Assembly (NCBI RefSeq): GCF_021789315.1
Contig: NZ_CP084561.1
Span: forward strand, 2,728,001 to 2,792,000
Length of the DNA: 64,000 nucleotides
Origin: Arthrobacter sp. FW305-BF8
Lineage (GTDB): Bacteria > Actinomycetota > Actinomycetes > Actinomycetales > Micrococcaceae
Direction of reading: 5' to 3'
The notes beneath the pieces were generated by a model. It saw nothing but the letters and a program-made list of their open reading frames with translations. It was not told the DNA's origin and made no database searches. Positions 42,964 through 55,034 of the stretch are shown here, in pieces. The position numbers and the translations under genes were made by a program. Within the stretch, counting starts at the first letter, position 1. Each line of letters opens with the position of its first letter.

Positions 42964-43287
42964 CTATTTCTCGTTCATAAAATCTACCAGCGCCCGGCGC
43001 TGGTGGATGCCCAGGCCCCGGACCCTGCGGGAGGCGGCGATGCCCAGGCTGTCCATGATGGCTGCGGCCCGGACCTTCCCGATCCCCGGCAGGGCCTCGA
43101 GGAGTTCCGAAACGCGCATGCGCGCTATGGCCTCCTCCGTGCCGCCGGAGTCGAGGATCTGCGCCACGGTCAGCTCTCCGGATTTGAGCCGCTCCTTGGC
43201 CGAGGCCCTGGCGGCCCTTGCCGCCGCGGCCTTCCTGAGTGCGTCGGAACGTTCCTGCGGAGACAAGGGTCGCAAGCTCACGGTCAT
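42964..43287 (-). CDS. mihF: Actinobacterial integration host factor
   Basis: 107 aa. Nucleoid-associated DNA-bending protein unrelated to the proteobacterial IHF fold. A long basic N-terminal helix (ALRKAAAARAARASAKERLKSG) precedes a helix-two-turn-helix DNA-binding part with ELLEALPGIGKVRAAAIMDSLGIA (about 60-83) and the conserved RRVRGLGIHQRRAL. ATG start. The 98-base gap before it is the largest break between pyrF and gmk, so a separate promoter is likely there. Confidence 0.93.
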   Translation of the reverse strand: MTVSLRPLSPQERSDALRKAAAARAARASAKERLKSGELTVAQILDSGGTEEAIARMRVSELLEALPGIGKVRAAAIMDSLGIAASRRVRGLGIHQRRALVDFMNEK

Positions 43288-43385
43288 TTCCCCTGGGGTC
43301 AGCCAACGGATCCGCGGCCGGCGGCGTTGGAGCAGCCACGGATTTGTCCTGAACCTACTCCCTGCCGGCCGGAGAAATCAATGGA

Positions 43386-44238
43386 CTATTCCGAGCGGAG
43401 TCCGGCGAGGGTGCGCTCCGCCGCCTCGGTCAGCTCCCGGACGCCCGGGCCGGCCTTGAGGATGTCCCGGCTGGACGTTCCCAAAACCTGGGGATAGGCG
43501 GCGCCGAAGGTCTTCCGCAGGTCTGCGGGTGTCGCCCCCTGCGCGCCCAGGCCCGGGGCCAGGATCGGCCCGCGTACGGTGCCCAGGTCAAGCTGCAGGT
43601 CCGCCAGAGCCGTGCCCACCGTGGCTCCCACCACGAGGCCCACCGAGCCCATGGCGCCGGAGTAGCGTTCGTTCTCCCCCGCCGCGGCCTGGACAATCCG
43701 GCGTGCCACGGAATCGCTTCCGCCCACGTGCTGCACCGAAGCTCCCTCCGGGTTGGAGGTCAGAGCCAGGACAAACACGCCCCGGCCGTGTTCCGCAGCG
43801 AGATCCAGTGCCGGCCGGAGCGACTCGAAACCCAGGTACGGGCTCAGCGTCACGGAATCCGCGGCAAGGGCAGAGCCGTCCCGGAGCCAGGCGTCGGCGT
43901 AGGCGGCCATGGTGGAACCGATATCGCCGCGCTTCGCGTCGGCGATGGTCAGCACGCCCTCGTCCCGGGCGGTGGCGAGAACCTCTTCGAGGACTGCCAT
44001 TCCGGCCGACCCGTGCCGTTCGTACAGTGCCACCTGCGGCTTGACCGCGGCAGCGAGCGAAGCCACCGCCTCCAGGGCGGTGAGCGAAAAGCGCCTCAGG
44101 CCGGCGACGTCGTCGTCCAAGCCCCAGCTGGCCAGAAGCGCAGGGTGGGGATCAATCCCGACGCACAGCGGACCGCGGTCCGCCATGGCGCGGCCCAGCC
44201 GGGAGCCAAACGACTCCCGGCCGGTACCTGTCGTTGCC

Positions 44239-44246
<8 letters not shown>
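43386..44246 (-). CDS. pyrF: Orotidine 5'-phosphate decarboxylase
   Basis: 286 aa. Last step of UMP synthesis. The type 2 (mycobacterial-like) PyrF form: GIDPHP near residue 30, the catalytic TIADAKRGDIGST (about 99-111), and ILAPGLGAQGATP near 240. Starts within the end of carB with an eight-base overlap. ATG start. Confidence 0.95.
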
Positions 44247-47582
<3,336 letters not shown>

Positions 47583-47583
<1 letters not shown>

Positions 47584-48890
47584 TACTTCTTGTCCTCAGT
47601 CTTGTTGTCAGTCGTGGTCGGCTCGGCGTCGTTCTGCCGGGCCTCTGCGGGGTGCTGGGCGTCCACCGGTTCCTTGGACAGGTTGGCGGTGCGGCCGTCC
47701 CGGGACCCTTCCATCAGCTCGATGAAACGGTCGAAGAGGTAGGCGGCGTCGTGCGGTCCGGCGGCGGCTTCCGGGTGGTACTGGACAGAGAACGCAGGGA
47801 TGTCCAGGCAGGCCAGGCCTTCAACGACCTCGTCGTTCAGGCTGACGTGGCTGACCTCGACCCGTCCGTAGCGCTCTTCCGGGGCGTTGGTGGGGCCGTC
47901 CAGCGGGGCGTCGACGGCGAAACCGTGGTTCTGCGAGGTGATTTCCACCTTGCCCGTGCGGCGGTCCATGACGGGCTGGTTGATGCCGCGGTGGCCGTAA
48001 CGCAGTTTGTAGGTGCCGAAGCCGAGGGCGCGGCCCAGGATCTGGTTGCCGAAACAGATGCCGAAGTACGGCAGCTTCTCGTCCAGGACGGTGCGGAGCA
48101 GTTTGACCTGGTTGTCGGCGGTGGCGGGGTCGCCGGGGCCGTTGGACATGAAGAAACCGTCGGGGCTGACGGCCTTGACGTCGTCGATGGTGGCCGTGGC
48201 GGGCAGCACGTGCACGCGGACGCCGCGCTCGGCGAAGCGCACCGGCGTCATGGCCTTGATGCCGAGGTCGATCGCCGCGATGCTGAAGCGCGCGTCGCCG
48301 TCCCAGCCGTGGTCCTTCGGCTCCACCACGTAGGCTTCGTCGATGCTGACTTCCTCGGCAAGCCGGGCGCCTTCCATCGGCTCACTGGCGAGCACGGCGT
48401 CGACGAGGTCCTTGTCCGTGGCCTTGGCGGCCTCGCCGGAGAAGATGCCCGCGCGCATGGTCTTGTGCTCGCGCAGGTGGCGGGTGATGGCCCGGGTGTC
48501 CACGCCCTGGATGCCGACGATGCCCTGCTCGACGAGTTCGGAGTCAAGAGATCGCTCAGAGCGCCAGTTGGACGGGCGGCGGGCGGCGTCCCGGACAATG
48601 TAGCCGGCCACCCAGATGCGGCGGGATTCCGCGTCGTCGCTGTTTACACCGGTGTTGCCGATGTGCGGGGCCGTCTGCACCACCAGCTGGCGTGCGTAGG
48701 ACGGGTCGGTAATGGTCTCCTGGTAGCCGGTCATGCCGGTGGCGAAGACCGCTTCCCCCAGGGCGGTGCCCTGCGCGCCGTAGCTGCGGCCGCGGAAGAG
48801 GCGGCCGTCTTCGAGCACCAGGACGGCGGGGGCGGATGCTGCGGCCTGCGGCGCAGTTCCTGCGTTTACTGTCACTTCGGTTTCCGTCAC
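47583..48890 (-). CDS. carA: Carbamoyl-phosphate synthase small subunit (glutaminase)
   Basis: 435 aa. Class I glutamine amidotransferase that releases ammonia for CarB. N-terminal CPSase_sm domain (about 20-160), then the amidotransferase domain with nucleophile PYFGICFGNQILGRALG and the His/Glu pair in YHPEAAAGPHD (about 380). The last 40 residues (Pro/Ala/Thr/Asp/Lys-rich) extend beyond the usual CarA end. I favour GTG at 48890 with GGAAAG seven bases upstream; it lies right after the stop of the upstream gene. A GTG eight codons earlier (48914) would overlap that gene by 20 bases. Confidence 0.94.
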
Positions 48891-48894
48891 TTTA

Positions 48895-49413
48895 TTACTT
48901 TCCACTATGGGCACCTGCCTGGGGGCCTGGGGAGATCATTTCCTGAAGTTGTTGAAGGACGGCCGGCTTGTCCGCGGCGCGGCGGGTGCGGAAGCCGGTG
49001 TCCAGGGCGTGGGTTCCGAGCGTCCAGCTGAGGATCAGCAGCCCGTCCTTTTCCACGAATTTACCGGCCATCCCGCTGTCCTGCCGAACACCGGCCAATG
49101 AGGACGCCGGGATGAACAGCGGCCCTGCGCCGGAGCGGTCCAGCAGCACGCCCTCCGGGTGGATGGTTATCTGCGCGTTGGTGCGGATGCCGAGGCCGTG
49201 CACGGCAATCCTGTCCAGCCAGTCCCCCGCCGTGGTGGAGGCCACGTACTGGCCGTCCGCCGAAACCAGCGGCTCGCCCAGCCCGGCAGGAACCGCCGGC
49301 AGCTGTGCGATGTCGGACTGCCGCCGGAGCCGGTTGCGCCAGCCGATCCAGATCAGGACAAAGACGACGGCGACTACCGCCAGCATCGCAAGTCCGGGAA
49401 GGACTTTTTCCAT
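48895..49413 (-). CDS. Single-pass membrane protein with PH-like domain, inside the pyr operon
   Basis: 172 aa. One membrane helix (about 6-24; GLAMLAVVAVVFVLIWIGW) at the N-terminus, then a basic segment and a beta-rich cytoplasmic domain (about 45-165) of PH-like appearance (GQYVASTTAGDWLDRIAVHG, VEKDGLLILSW, ALDTGFR). Function is unknown. It is fully embedded in the operon: its ATG overlaps the pyrC stop by one base, and its stop is four bases before carA. The position between pyrC and carA suggests a conserved companion of the operon, but nothing in the protein links it to nucleotides. Confidence 0.85.
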   Translation of the reverse strand: MEKVLPGLAMLAVVAVVFVLIWIGWRNRLRRQSDIAQLPAVPAGLGEPLVSADGQYVASTTAGDWLDRIAVHGLGIRTNAQITIHPEGVLLDRSGAGPLFIPASSLAGVRQDSGMAGKFVEKDGLLILSWTLGTHALDTGFRTRRAADKPAVLQQLQEMISPGPQAGAHSGK

Positions 49414-50786
49414 CAGTTCGCGCCCGCGGCGCCGGCAACCGGCGCTTCCGAGGGGTAGCGGTAGGGCGTGTTCAGCTTGCCATCCAGGACCGTGGGGTGG
49501 CCCTTGAAGAACGTGGCCACTACCTTGCCCGGGAGTTCCATGCCGCGGAACGGCGAGTTGCGTCCCATGGTGGCCATCGCGGAAGGGTCCACGGTCCAGC
49601 GCGCGGCCGGGTCCACGAGGACAATGTTGGCGGGTTCGCCCTTCTCGAGCGGCCGGCCCTGGTCCGAGAGGCGACCGATGCCGGCCGGCGCAATGGAGGT
49701 GACCCGGGCAAAGTCGGCCCAGGTCATCAGGCCGGTCTCGATCATGGCGTGCTGCACCACGGACAGCGCCGTTTCCAGCCCGGTCATGCCCATGGCCGCC
49801 TGTGCCCACTCGCATTCCTTGTGCTCGCTCGGGTGCGGGGCATGGTCGGTGCCGACGACGTCGATGGTGCCGTCGGCAAGGGCCGCGCGCAGCGCCTGGA
49901 CGTCGTCGTTGGTGCGCAGCGGCGGGTTGACCTTGTAGACGGGGTCGTAGCTGCGGACCAGGTCATCCGTGAGCAGCAGGTGGTGCGGGGTCACTTCGGC
50001 AGTGACGTTGATGCCGCGGCTCTTGGCCCAGCGGATGATCTCGACCGAGCCTGCGGTGGACACATGGCAGACGTGGAGCCGGGAGCCCACGTGCTGGGCC
50101 AGCAGGACGTCGCGGGCGATGATGCTTTCCTCGGCCACTGCCGGCCAGCCGGTCAGGCCCAGGACCGCGGAGACTTCGCCCTCGTTCATCTGGGCACCGG
50201 CGGTGAGGCGCGGTTCCTGCGCGTGCTGGGCCACGACGCCGTCGAACGCCTTGACGTACTCAAGGGCGCGGCGCATCAGGACGGGATCGTGAACGCAGAT
50301 GCCGTCGTCGGAGAACATGCGGACCTGGGCGCGGGAGTCGGCCATCGCGCCGAGTTCGGCGAGCTGCTCGCCGGCAAGACCCACAGTGACGGCCCCCACC
50401 GGGCGGACGTCCACCCAGCCGGCGGCACGGCCCAGGCTGTACACCTGCTCCACCACGCCGGCGGTGTCCGCCACCGGGGTGCTGTTGGCCATGGCGTGCA
50501 CGGCCGTGAAGCCGCCGAGGGCTGCGGCGCGGGTTCCGGTTTCCACCGTTTCGGCGTCTTCGCGGCCCGGTTCGCGGAGGTGGGTGTGGACGTCCACCAT
50601 GCCCGGCAGCGCGACGAGTCCGCCGGCGTCGATCACGGTGGCGCCCTCAGCTGCGTCCGCAGCTGTGACTGTCTCTGACAGGTTGGCGCCACGGGCCGTG
50701 ATCACGCCGCCGCGGATGAGCAGGTCCTCGGCGTCGCCGCCAAGGATCGCTGCACCGCGGATAAGGTACGTGGTTTCTTCAGCCAT
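49413..50786 (-). CDS. pyrC: Dihydroorotase
   Basis: 457 aa. Cyclises carbamoyl aspartate to dihydroorotate. Class I amidohydrolase: metal ligands in VDVHTHLREPG (about 65-75), HAQEPRL, CHVSTAGSVE, and catalytic Asp in VVGTDHAPHP (about 318-327). ATG start overlaps the pyrB stop by one base. Confidence 0.96.
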   Translation of the reverse strand: MAEETTYLIRGAAILGGDAEDLLIRGGVITARGANLSETVTAADAAEGATVIDAGGLVALPGMVDVHTHLREPGREDAETVETGTRAAALGGFTAVHAMANSTPVADTAGVVEQVYSLGRAAGWVDVRPVGAVTVGLAGEQLAELGAMADSRAQVRMFSDDGICVHDPVLMRRALEYVKAFDGVVAQHAQEPRLTAGAQMNEGEVSAVLGLTGWPAVAEESIIARDVLLAQHVGSRLHVCHVSTAGSVEIIRWAKSRGINVTAEVTPHHLLLTDDLVRSYDPVYKVNPPLRTNDDVQALRAALADGTIDVVGTDHAPHPSEHKECEWAQAAMGMTGLETALSVVQHAMIETGLMTWADFARVTSIAPAGIGRLSDQGRPLEKGEPANIVLVDPAARWTVDPSAMATMGRNSPFRGMELPGKVVATFFKGHPTVLDGKLNTPYRYPSEAPVAGAAGAN

Positions 50787-51781
50787 CAGTTGCTCTCCTT
50801 CAGGGTGGCGGCTGGTTCACGGGTATCCCCGGAGAGCAGCAGGTACAGGGCGGCCATGCGGATGGACACACCATTCTTCACCTGCGCGAGCACGGTGGAA
50901 CGGGGCGAATCGGCGGCGGCCGCGGAAATTTCCAGGCCCCGGTTCATGGGGCCGGGGTGCATGATGATGGTGTCCTTGAGGCCCAGGCTGTCCAGCGCGC
51001 GGAGCCTGTTGTCGTCGAAACCCCAGCGGCGGGAGTACTCCCGGGTGGACGGGAAGAAGGAGGCGTTCATCCGCTCGCCCTGGACGCGCAGCATCATGAC
51101 CGCGTCGACGCCCTTTTCCAAGGTCTCGTCAATGTCGTAGCTGATGCTGCAGGGCCAGCGTTCGACGCCGATGGGCAGCAGTGTGGGTGGCGCCACCAGG
51201 GTCACGTCGGCTCCGAGCGTGCGCAGGAGCCAGACGTTGGACCGCGCCACGCGGGAGTGCAGGACGTCGCCGGCGATGGCGACGCGCATGCCACGCAGGT
51301 CCGCACCCGTGGACGGCAGGCCGGAGAGCTTGGTCCAGTGCCTCCGCATGGTGAACGCGTCAAGCAGCGCCTGGGTGGGGTGTTCGTGGGTGCCGTCGCC
51401 GGCATTGATCACTGCGGCGTCGATCCAGTCGGTGGCTGCCAGCCGGTGCGGTGCACCGGAGGCCCAGTGGCGGATCACGACGGCGTCAGCACCCATGGCG
51501 GACAGCGTCTGGGCGGTGTCCTTGAGGGACTCGCCCTTGGAGACCGACGATCCCTTGGCCGCGAAGTTGATGACGTCGGCGGAGAGCCGCTTGGCTGCGG
51601 CTTCGAAGGAAATGCGGGTCCTGGTGGAATCCTCGAAGAAGAGGTTCACCACTGTCCGTCCGCGCAGGGCGGGAAGCTTCTTGACCTCGCGCTCCCCCAC
51701 GGTCGACATCTCTTCGGCGGTGTCGAGGATGCGGACGGCGTTGGACAGGCTGAGGTCTTCAGTGGAGAGCAGGTGCTTCAT
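50786..51781 (-). CDS. pyrB: Aspartate carbamoyltransferase catalytic subunit
   Basis: 331 aa. Condenses carbamoyl phosphate with aspartate. The carbamoyl-phosphate site FFEDSTRTRISFE (about 49-61), HPTQALLDAFTMRRHW and HPGPMNRGLEI are all present. ATG start overlaps pyrR by four bases. No regulatory pyrI is present, as usual in actinobacteria. Confidence 0.97.
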   Translation of the reverse strand: MKHLLSTEDLSLSNAVRILDTAEEMSTVGEREVKKLPALRGRTVVNLFFEDSTRTRISFEAAAKRLSADVINFAAKGSSVSKGESLKDTAQTLSAMGADAVVIRHWASGAPHRLAATDWIDAAVINAGDGTHEHPTQALLDAFTMRRHWTKLSGLPSTGADLRGMRVAIAGDVLHSRVARSNVWLLRTLGADVTLVAPPTLLPIGVERWPCSISYDIDETLEKGVDAVMMLRVQGERMNASFFPSTREYSRRWGFDDNRLRALDSLGLKDTIIMHPGPMNRGLEISAAAADSPRSTVLAQVKNGVSIRMAALYLLLSGDTREPAATLKESN

Positions 51782-52362
51782 GCGCCGCCCTCGATTACCA
51801 CTTCGTTGACTTCCTGGCCGTCGATGGCGTCGGTCTCCTCGAGCCGGACCCGAACCTTCTCGGCGGAGGACGTGGGCAGGTTCTTGCCCACGTGGTCGGC
51901 GCGGATGGGAAGTTCGCGGTGGCCCCGGTCAATCAGGACGGCCAGGCGCACAATGCGCGGCCGGCCGAGGTCCACGAGCGCGTCCAGGGCAGCGCGGATG
52001 GTCCGGCCGGAGTACAGGACGTCGTCGATCAGCACGACTACCTTATTGTCGATGCCCGTCAGCGGCAGCTGTGTACGGTGCGGCGGCCGCGTGGGCTGGT
52101 GGGAAAGGTCGTCCCGGAACATGGTCACGTCCAGCTGGCCGACGATGGCTGCGGCGTCCACGGTGGGATCGGCGGCGGCGATTTTCTGGGCGAGCCGGAC
52201 GGCGAGCGGGTAGCCGCGGCGGGGAATGCCCAGCAGCACCAGGTCCTGGGAGCCTTTGTTGGCCTCGAGGATTTCATGGGCGATACGAGTGAGGGCACGG
52301 TCGATGTCCGCCTGGTTGAGAACAACCCTGGCCGGAACCGGTGCCTGCGTGACAGAAGTCAT
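51778..52362 (-). CDS. pyrR: Pyrimidine operon regulator PyrR (uracil phosphoribosyltransferase fold)
   Basis: 194 aa. RNA-binding regulator that senses UMP/UTP; the fold is a type I phosphoribosyltransferase with the PRPP loop VVLIDDVLYSGRTIRAALDAL (about 109-129). The basic face residues typical of PyrR (GIPRRGYPLA, DRGHRELPIRAD) are present. The ATG at 52362 has GGGGAG seven bases upstream; the nine extra upstream codons have no ribosome site. It heads the pyr operon, and a PyrR-binding sequence lies just 5' to its ribosome site, so it probably controls its own translation and that of coupled genes. Confidence 0.95.
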   Translation of the reverse strand: MTSVTQAPVPARVVLNQADIDRALTRIAHEILEANKGSQDLVLLGIPRRGYPLAVRLAQKIAAADPTVDAAAIVGQLDVTMFRDDLSHQPTRPPHRTQLPLTGIDNKVVVLIDDVLYSGRTIRAALDALVDLGRPRIVRLAVLIDRGHRELPIRADHVGKNLPTSSAEKVRVRLEETDAIDGQEVNEVVIEGGA

Positions 52363-52376
52363 CGCTCGTCTCCCCT

Positions 52377-52398
52377 TTCCCCGCCTCACGGGACGGAA
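52377..52398 (-). promoter_or_regulatory. PyrR-binding RNA element in the pyr leader
   Basis: Minus-strand TCCCGTGAGGC (52393-52383) fits the PyrR-binding loop consensus UCCNGNGAGGY and sits in a hairpin closed by TTCC/GGAA (52398-52377). The ribosome site of pyrR follows immediately, and there is no terminator hairpin between element and start codon, so control of translation is more likely than transcription attenuation. Upstream, TTGGAA and TAATTC (about 52423 and 52400) could be a promoter that begins the RNA at the hairpin. Confidence 0.7.
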
Positions 52399-52506
52399 TT
52401 AAAAAAGGAACATTTGCCTTCCAAAATTACCACACGGGCGTCTGTCCCCGACCCCCGGCAGAGAGCGTCGTCCGTCACACCGCGGGGCTTCTCGTAACCC
52501 TGTGCT

Positions 52507-52534
52507 TTGTTGCCCACAGCGGGGCACATAGGCT
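52507..52534 (+). promoter_or_regulatory. Candidate promoter of prsW, leaderless
   Basis: TTGTTG (52507-52512), 16 bases, TAGGCT (52529-52534), then six bases to the ATG at 52541. No ribosome site fits in the remaining space, so the mRNA probably starts at the ATG. Confidence 0.55.
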
Positions 52535-52540
52535 CTGTCT

Positions 52541-53785
52541 ATGTCGATGAACCCGCAGCAGAGGCAGTTCCCCGGACCTGAGTTCAACGGGCAGCCCACG
52601 AATCCCAGCTGGATGGGCCACGTCCAGCCGCAGAACTACCGGCCGGCGCCCGGGCACCGCGGCGGTGCCGTGTACCAGGTCATCCCGGAGGCCGCGTCCA
52701 CCGTGGCCGCCCGCCCGGGGGCAGGGACGCTGGGGCTCGTGGTGGGTGGCGGGATCCTTGCCTTCGTCAGCCTTTTCCTCGTGGTGCCGTTCCTCCTGTC
52801 CAGCACCGGCGTCACCGGCTTCGTCATCGGTTTTGTTGCCTCCCTCATCCCGTTGGCGGCGGTGCTGTTCGCCGTCGCCGTCATTGACCGCTGGGAACCC
52901 GAGCCCAAGCGCCTGCTGGTGTTCGCCTTCACCTGGGGCGCAGCCGTGTCCATTGCCGTGACACTGCTCATTCAGCCGGTCTTCGCCCTCGCGGCCCCGG
53001 CCACCGATGAGGCGTCATTCCGCGATTTCATGACCACGGTGCAGGCACCGGTAGTGGAGGAATTCGCGAAGTCCCTGGGCTTGCTGCTGCTCCTCCTCTT
53101 CGCCCGCCGCAACTTTGACGGCCCCGTGGACGGGGTGGTGTTTGCGTTCACCATCGCGGGCGGCTTCGCCTTCACCGAGAACATCCTGTACTTCGGGCGG
53201 GCGATCGCCGAGTCCAGCACGCCCGGCAGCGACCTTGTCCAGATCTTCTTCCTGCGCGGGGTGATGTCGCCGTTTGCGCACGCAATCTTCACCGGGACCA
53301 CCGGCCTGATCATGGGCCTGGCAGCGCGGCGCTGGCATTCCGGCGTCTCCGTGCTCGCCTTCTTCGTGGGCCTGGTTCCCGCCATGATCCTGCACAACCG
53401 GTGGAACAGCATGGGACAGGATTTCCTCGCCCAGTACGTGCTGGTGCAGGTCCCAATCTTCCTGCTGGCCGTGGCCTGCATCGTGGTGCTGCGGGTCGCG
53501 GAAACACGCCTCACCCGGCAGCGCCTTCAGGAGTACGCCGCCGCGGGATGGTTCGCGCCGGCCGAGGTGGAGCTGCTGTCCACTCCCGGAGGCCGCCGGC
53601 AGGCCGTGCGCTGGGCGGGGTCCTACAACCGGGGCGATCAGATGAAGGAGTTCGTCAAGGCGGCGACGCGCCTGGCGTTCACCCGGCAGCGGATCCTCAG
53701 CGGCAGGGATGTACAGTCCCACCAGCAGGACGAGGTGCAGCAGCTGCGCCACCTGACCGAACTTCGGGCCGCCGTCCAGCAGTAA
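52541..53785 (+). CDS. PrsW family intramembrane metalloprotease
   Basis: 414 aa. CAAX-protease-related (abortive-infection superfamily) membrane protease; in Bacillus PrsW cleaves an anti-sigma factor. A polar Pro/Gln-rich N-terminus (about 1-60) is followed by about eight hydrophobic segments (about 62-325). Family motifs are EEFAK (EExxK, about 169-173), FAFTENILYF (about 205-214) and the His in FAHAIFTG (about 245). A cytosolic C-terminal helical tail of about 85 residues follows. The substrate is unknown; no sigma/anti-sigma pair is nearby. Divergent from pyrR and convergent with nusB. Confidence 0.9.
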   Translation: MSMNPQQRQFPGPEFNGQPTNPSWMGHVQPQNYRPAPGHRGGAVYQVIPEAASTVAARPGAGTLGLVVGGGILAFVSLFLVVPFLLSSTGVTGFVIGFVASLIPLAAVLFAVAVIDRWEPEPKRLLVFAFTWGAAVSIAVTLLIQPVFALAAPATDEASFRDFMTTVQAPVVEEFAKSLGLLLLLLFARRNFDGPVDGVVFAFTIAGGFAFTENILYFGRAIAESSTPGSDLVQIFFLRGVMSPFAHAIFTGTTGLIMGLAARRWHSGVSVLAFFVGLVPAMILHNRWNSMGQDFLAQYVLVQVPIFLLAVACIVVLRVAETRLTRQRLQEYAAAGWFAPAEVELLSTPGGRRQAVRWAGSYNRGDQMKEFVKAATRLAFTRQRILSGRDVQSHQQDEVQQLRHLTELRAAVQQ

Positions 53786-53821
53786 GGAACAGTCCAGCAG
53801 TAACTGGGCGTCCAGCAGTAA
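53774..53821 (+). repeat. Three in-frame copies of the prsW gene end with stop codon, 18 nt apart
   Basis: GTCCAGCAGTAA ends the gene (53774-53785) and recurs exactly at 53792-53803 and 53810-53821. Spacing is 18 nt, so all three TAA codons are in one frame. The intervening six bases differ. Confidence 0.95.
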
Positions 53822-53822
53822 T

Positions 53823-53860
53823 GCAGAAAGCCCTGCCGGGAACCCGGCAGGGCTTTCTGC
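53823..53860. terminator. Bidirectional terminator between prsW and nusB
   Basis: Perfect 18-base stem GCAGAAAGCCCTGCCGGG / CCCGGCAGGGCTTTCTGC with a two-base loop (effectively AGAAAG/CTTTCT flanks giving A- and T-rich stem ends on both strands). It lies between two convergent genes. Confidence 0.9.
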
Positions 53861-53872
53861 GCAATACTCAGC

Positions 53873-54283
53873 TCAGGCGAGCAGGGACGGCTTCAGCTGC
53901 TGAAGGCGCCCCAGGAGGCCGTTGATGAACGACGGCGACTCGTCGGTGGAGAGCGTCTTGGCCAGCGCGACAGCTTCGCTGACCGCGACGCCGTCGGGAA
54001 CGTCGTCGTTGTAGAGCAGCTCCCAGGTGCCGATCCGCAGGATGATGCGGTCCACGGACGGCATCCGCTCAAGGGTCCAGCCCTGCGAGTAGGTCTCCAG
54101 GAATTCGTCGATGGTGGTCTGCATCGACACCACGCCTTCAACGATCTCGAGGGTGTACGGATTGACAATCTGGTCGGTCCTCTCGCGGCGCGCACGCAGC
54201 ACGTCGAAGGCCGAGACAGAGCGCTGCTCGGCTTCGAAGAGGACCTCAAGAGCCCTGTTGCGGGCCTTACCGCGGGCGCTCAC
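53873..54283 (-). CDS. nusB: Transcription antitermination factor NusB
   Basis: 136 aa. All-helical RNA-binding protein that with NusE binds boxA of rRNA operons. ARGKARNRALEVLFEAEQRS is the typical N-terminus and VPDGVAVSEAVALAKTLSTDESPSFINGLLG the typical C-terminus. GTG start overlaps the efp stop by one base. Last gene of the efp-nusB unit. Confidence 0.95.
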   Translation of the reverse strand: MSARGKARNRALEVLFEAEQRSVSAFDVLRARRERTDQIVNPYTLEIVEGVVSMQTTIDEFLETYSQGWTLERMPSVDRIILRIGTWELLYNDDVPDGVAVSEAVALAKTLSTDESPSFINGLLGRLQQLKPSLLA

Positions 54284-54846
54284 TAGTCGTTGACCCGGCC
54301 CAGGTAGCTGCCGTCGCGGGTGTCGACCTTGACCTTGGTGTTGTTCTCGACGAACAGGGGCACCTGGATCTCGTAGCCCGTCTCCAGGGTGGCGGGCTTG
54401 GTGCCGGCGGAGGAGCGGTCGCCCTGCAGGCCCGGCTCGGTGTAGGTGATTTCAAGGACAACGCTCGGCGGCAGCTCGATGTACAGCGGGTTGCCTTCGT
54501 GGATGGCGATGTTGACCATCTGGTTTTCCAGCATGAAGTTGGTGGCGTCGCCCACCGTGGCGCCGGAAACGGTGATCTGGTCGTAGTCCGAGGTGTCCAT
54601 GAAGACGAAGTCGGCGCCGTCCTGGTACAGGTACTGGTAGTCGCGGCGGTCCACGGTGGCGGTCTCGATCTTGAGGCCGGCGTTGAAGGTCTTGTCGACG
54701 ACCTTGCCGGACATGACGTTGCGCATCTTGGTGCGCACGAACGCGCCACCCTTGCCCGGCTTGACGTGCTGGAACTCGATGACGTTCCAGAGCTGGCCCT
54801 CAAGCTTCAGGACAGTTCCGTTCTTGATGTCGTTTGTGGTTGCCAC
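54283..54846 (-). CDS. efp: Translation elongation factor P
   Basis: 187 aa. Relieves ribosome stalling at polyproline stretches. Three beta-barrel domains; the loop that enters the peptidyl-transferase centre is HVKPGKGGAFVRTK (about 25-38), with Lys at the tip position, and the C-terminal signature GYEIQVPLFVENNTKVKVDT is intact. GTG start with AGAGGAAA upstream. The aro cluster upstream is 188 bases away, so efp probably has its own promoter. Confidence 0.97.
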   Translation of the reverse strand: MATTNDIKNGTVLKLEGQLWNVIEFQHVKPGKGGAFVRTKMRNVMSGKVVDKTFNAGLKIETATVDRRDYQYLYQDGADFVFMDTSDYDQITVSGATVGDATNFMLENQMVNIAIHEGNPLYIELPPSVVLEITYTEPGLQGDRSSAGTKPATLETGYEIQVPLFVENNTKVKVDTRDGSYLGRVND

Positions 54847-54950
54847 TGGTTTCCTCTGGTTGTGTCTGACTGGTTCTGGCTGCCAGCTGTTATTTCAAGC
54901 AGGCATGCCGAACGGCGCGCCAGCGTGTAGTTATCAAAAATCCAGAAACT

Positions 54951-54956
54951 ATTCTA
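54951..54956 (-). promoter_or_regulatory. Candidate -10 box (TAGAAT) for efp-nusB
   Basis: TAGAAT on the minus strand lies in an AT-richer patch of the 188-base gap between the TPR gene and efp. A second possible box, TGATAACT, lies about 20 bases downstream. The -35 is unclear. Apart from this the gap holds nothing I can name. Confidence 0.4.
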
Positions 54957-55034
54957 GCGGAAAAGGCAGGCACAGTTTTCGGGGCCTCGTGGCGGCACGG
55001 CCGGAGGACCAGTCAGGTACAGCGGGAAGACCCG

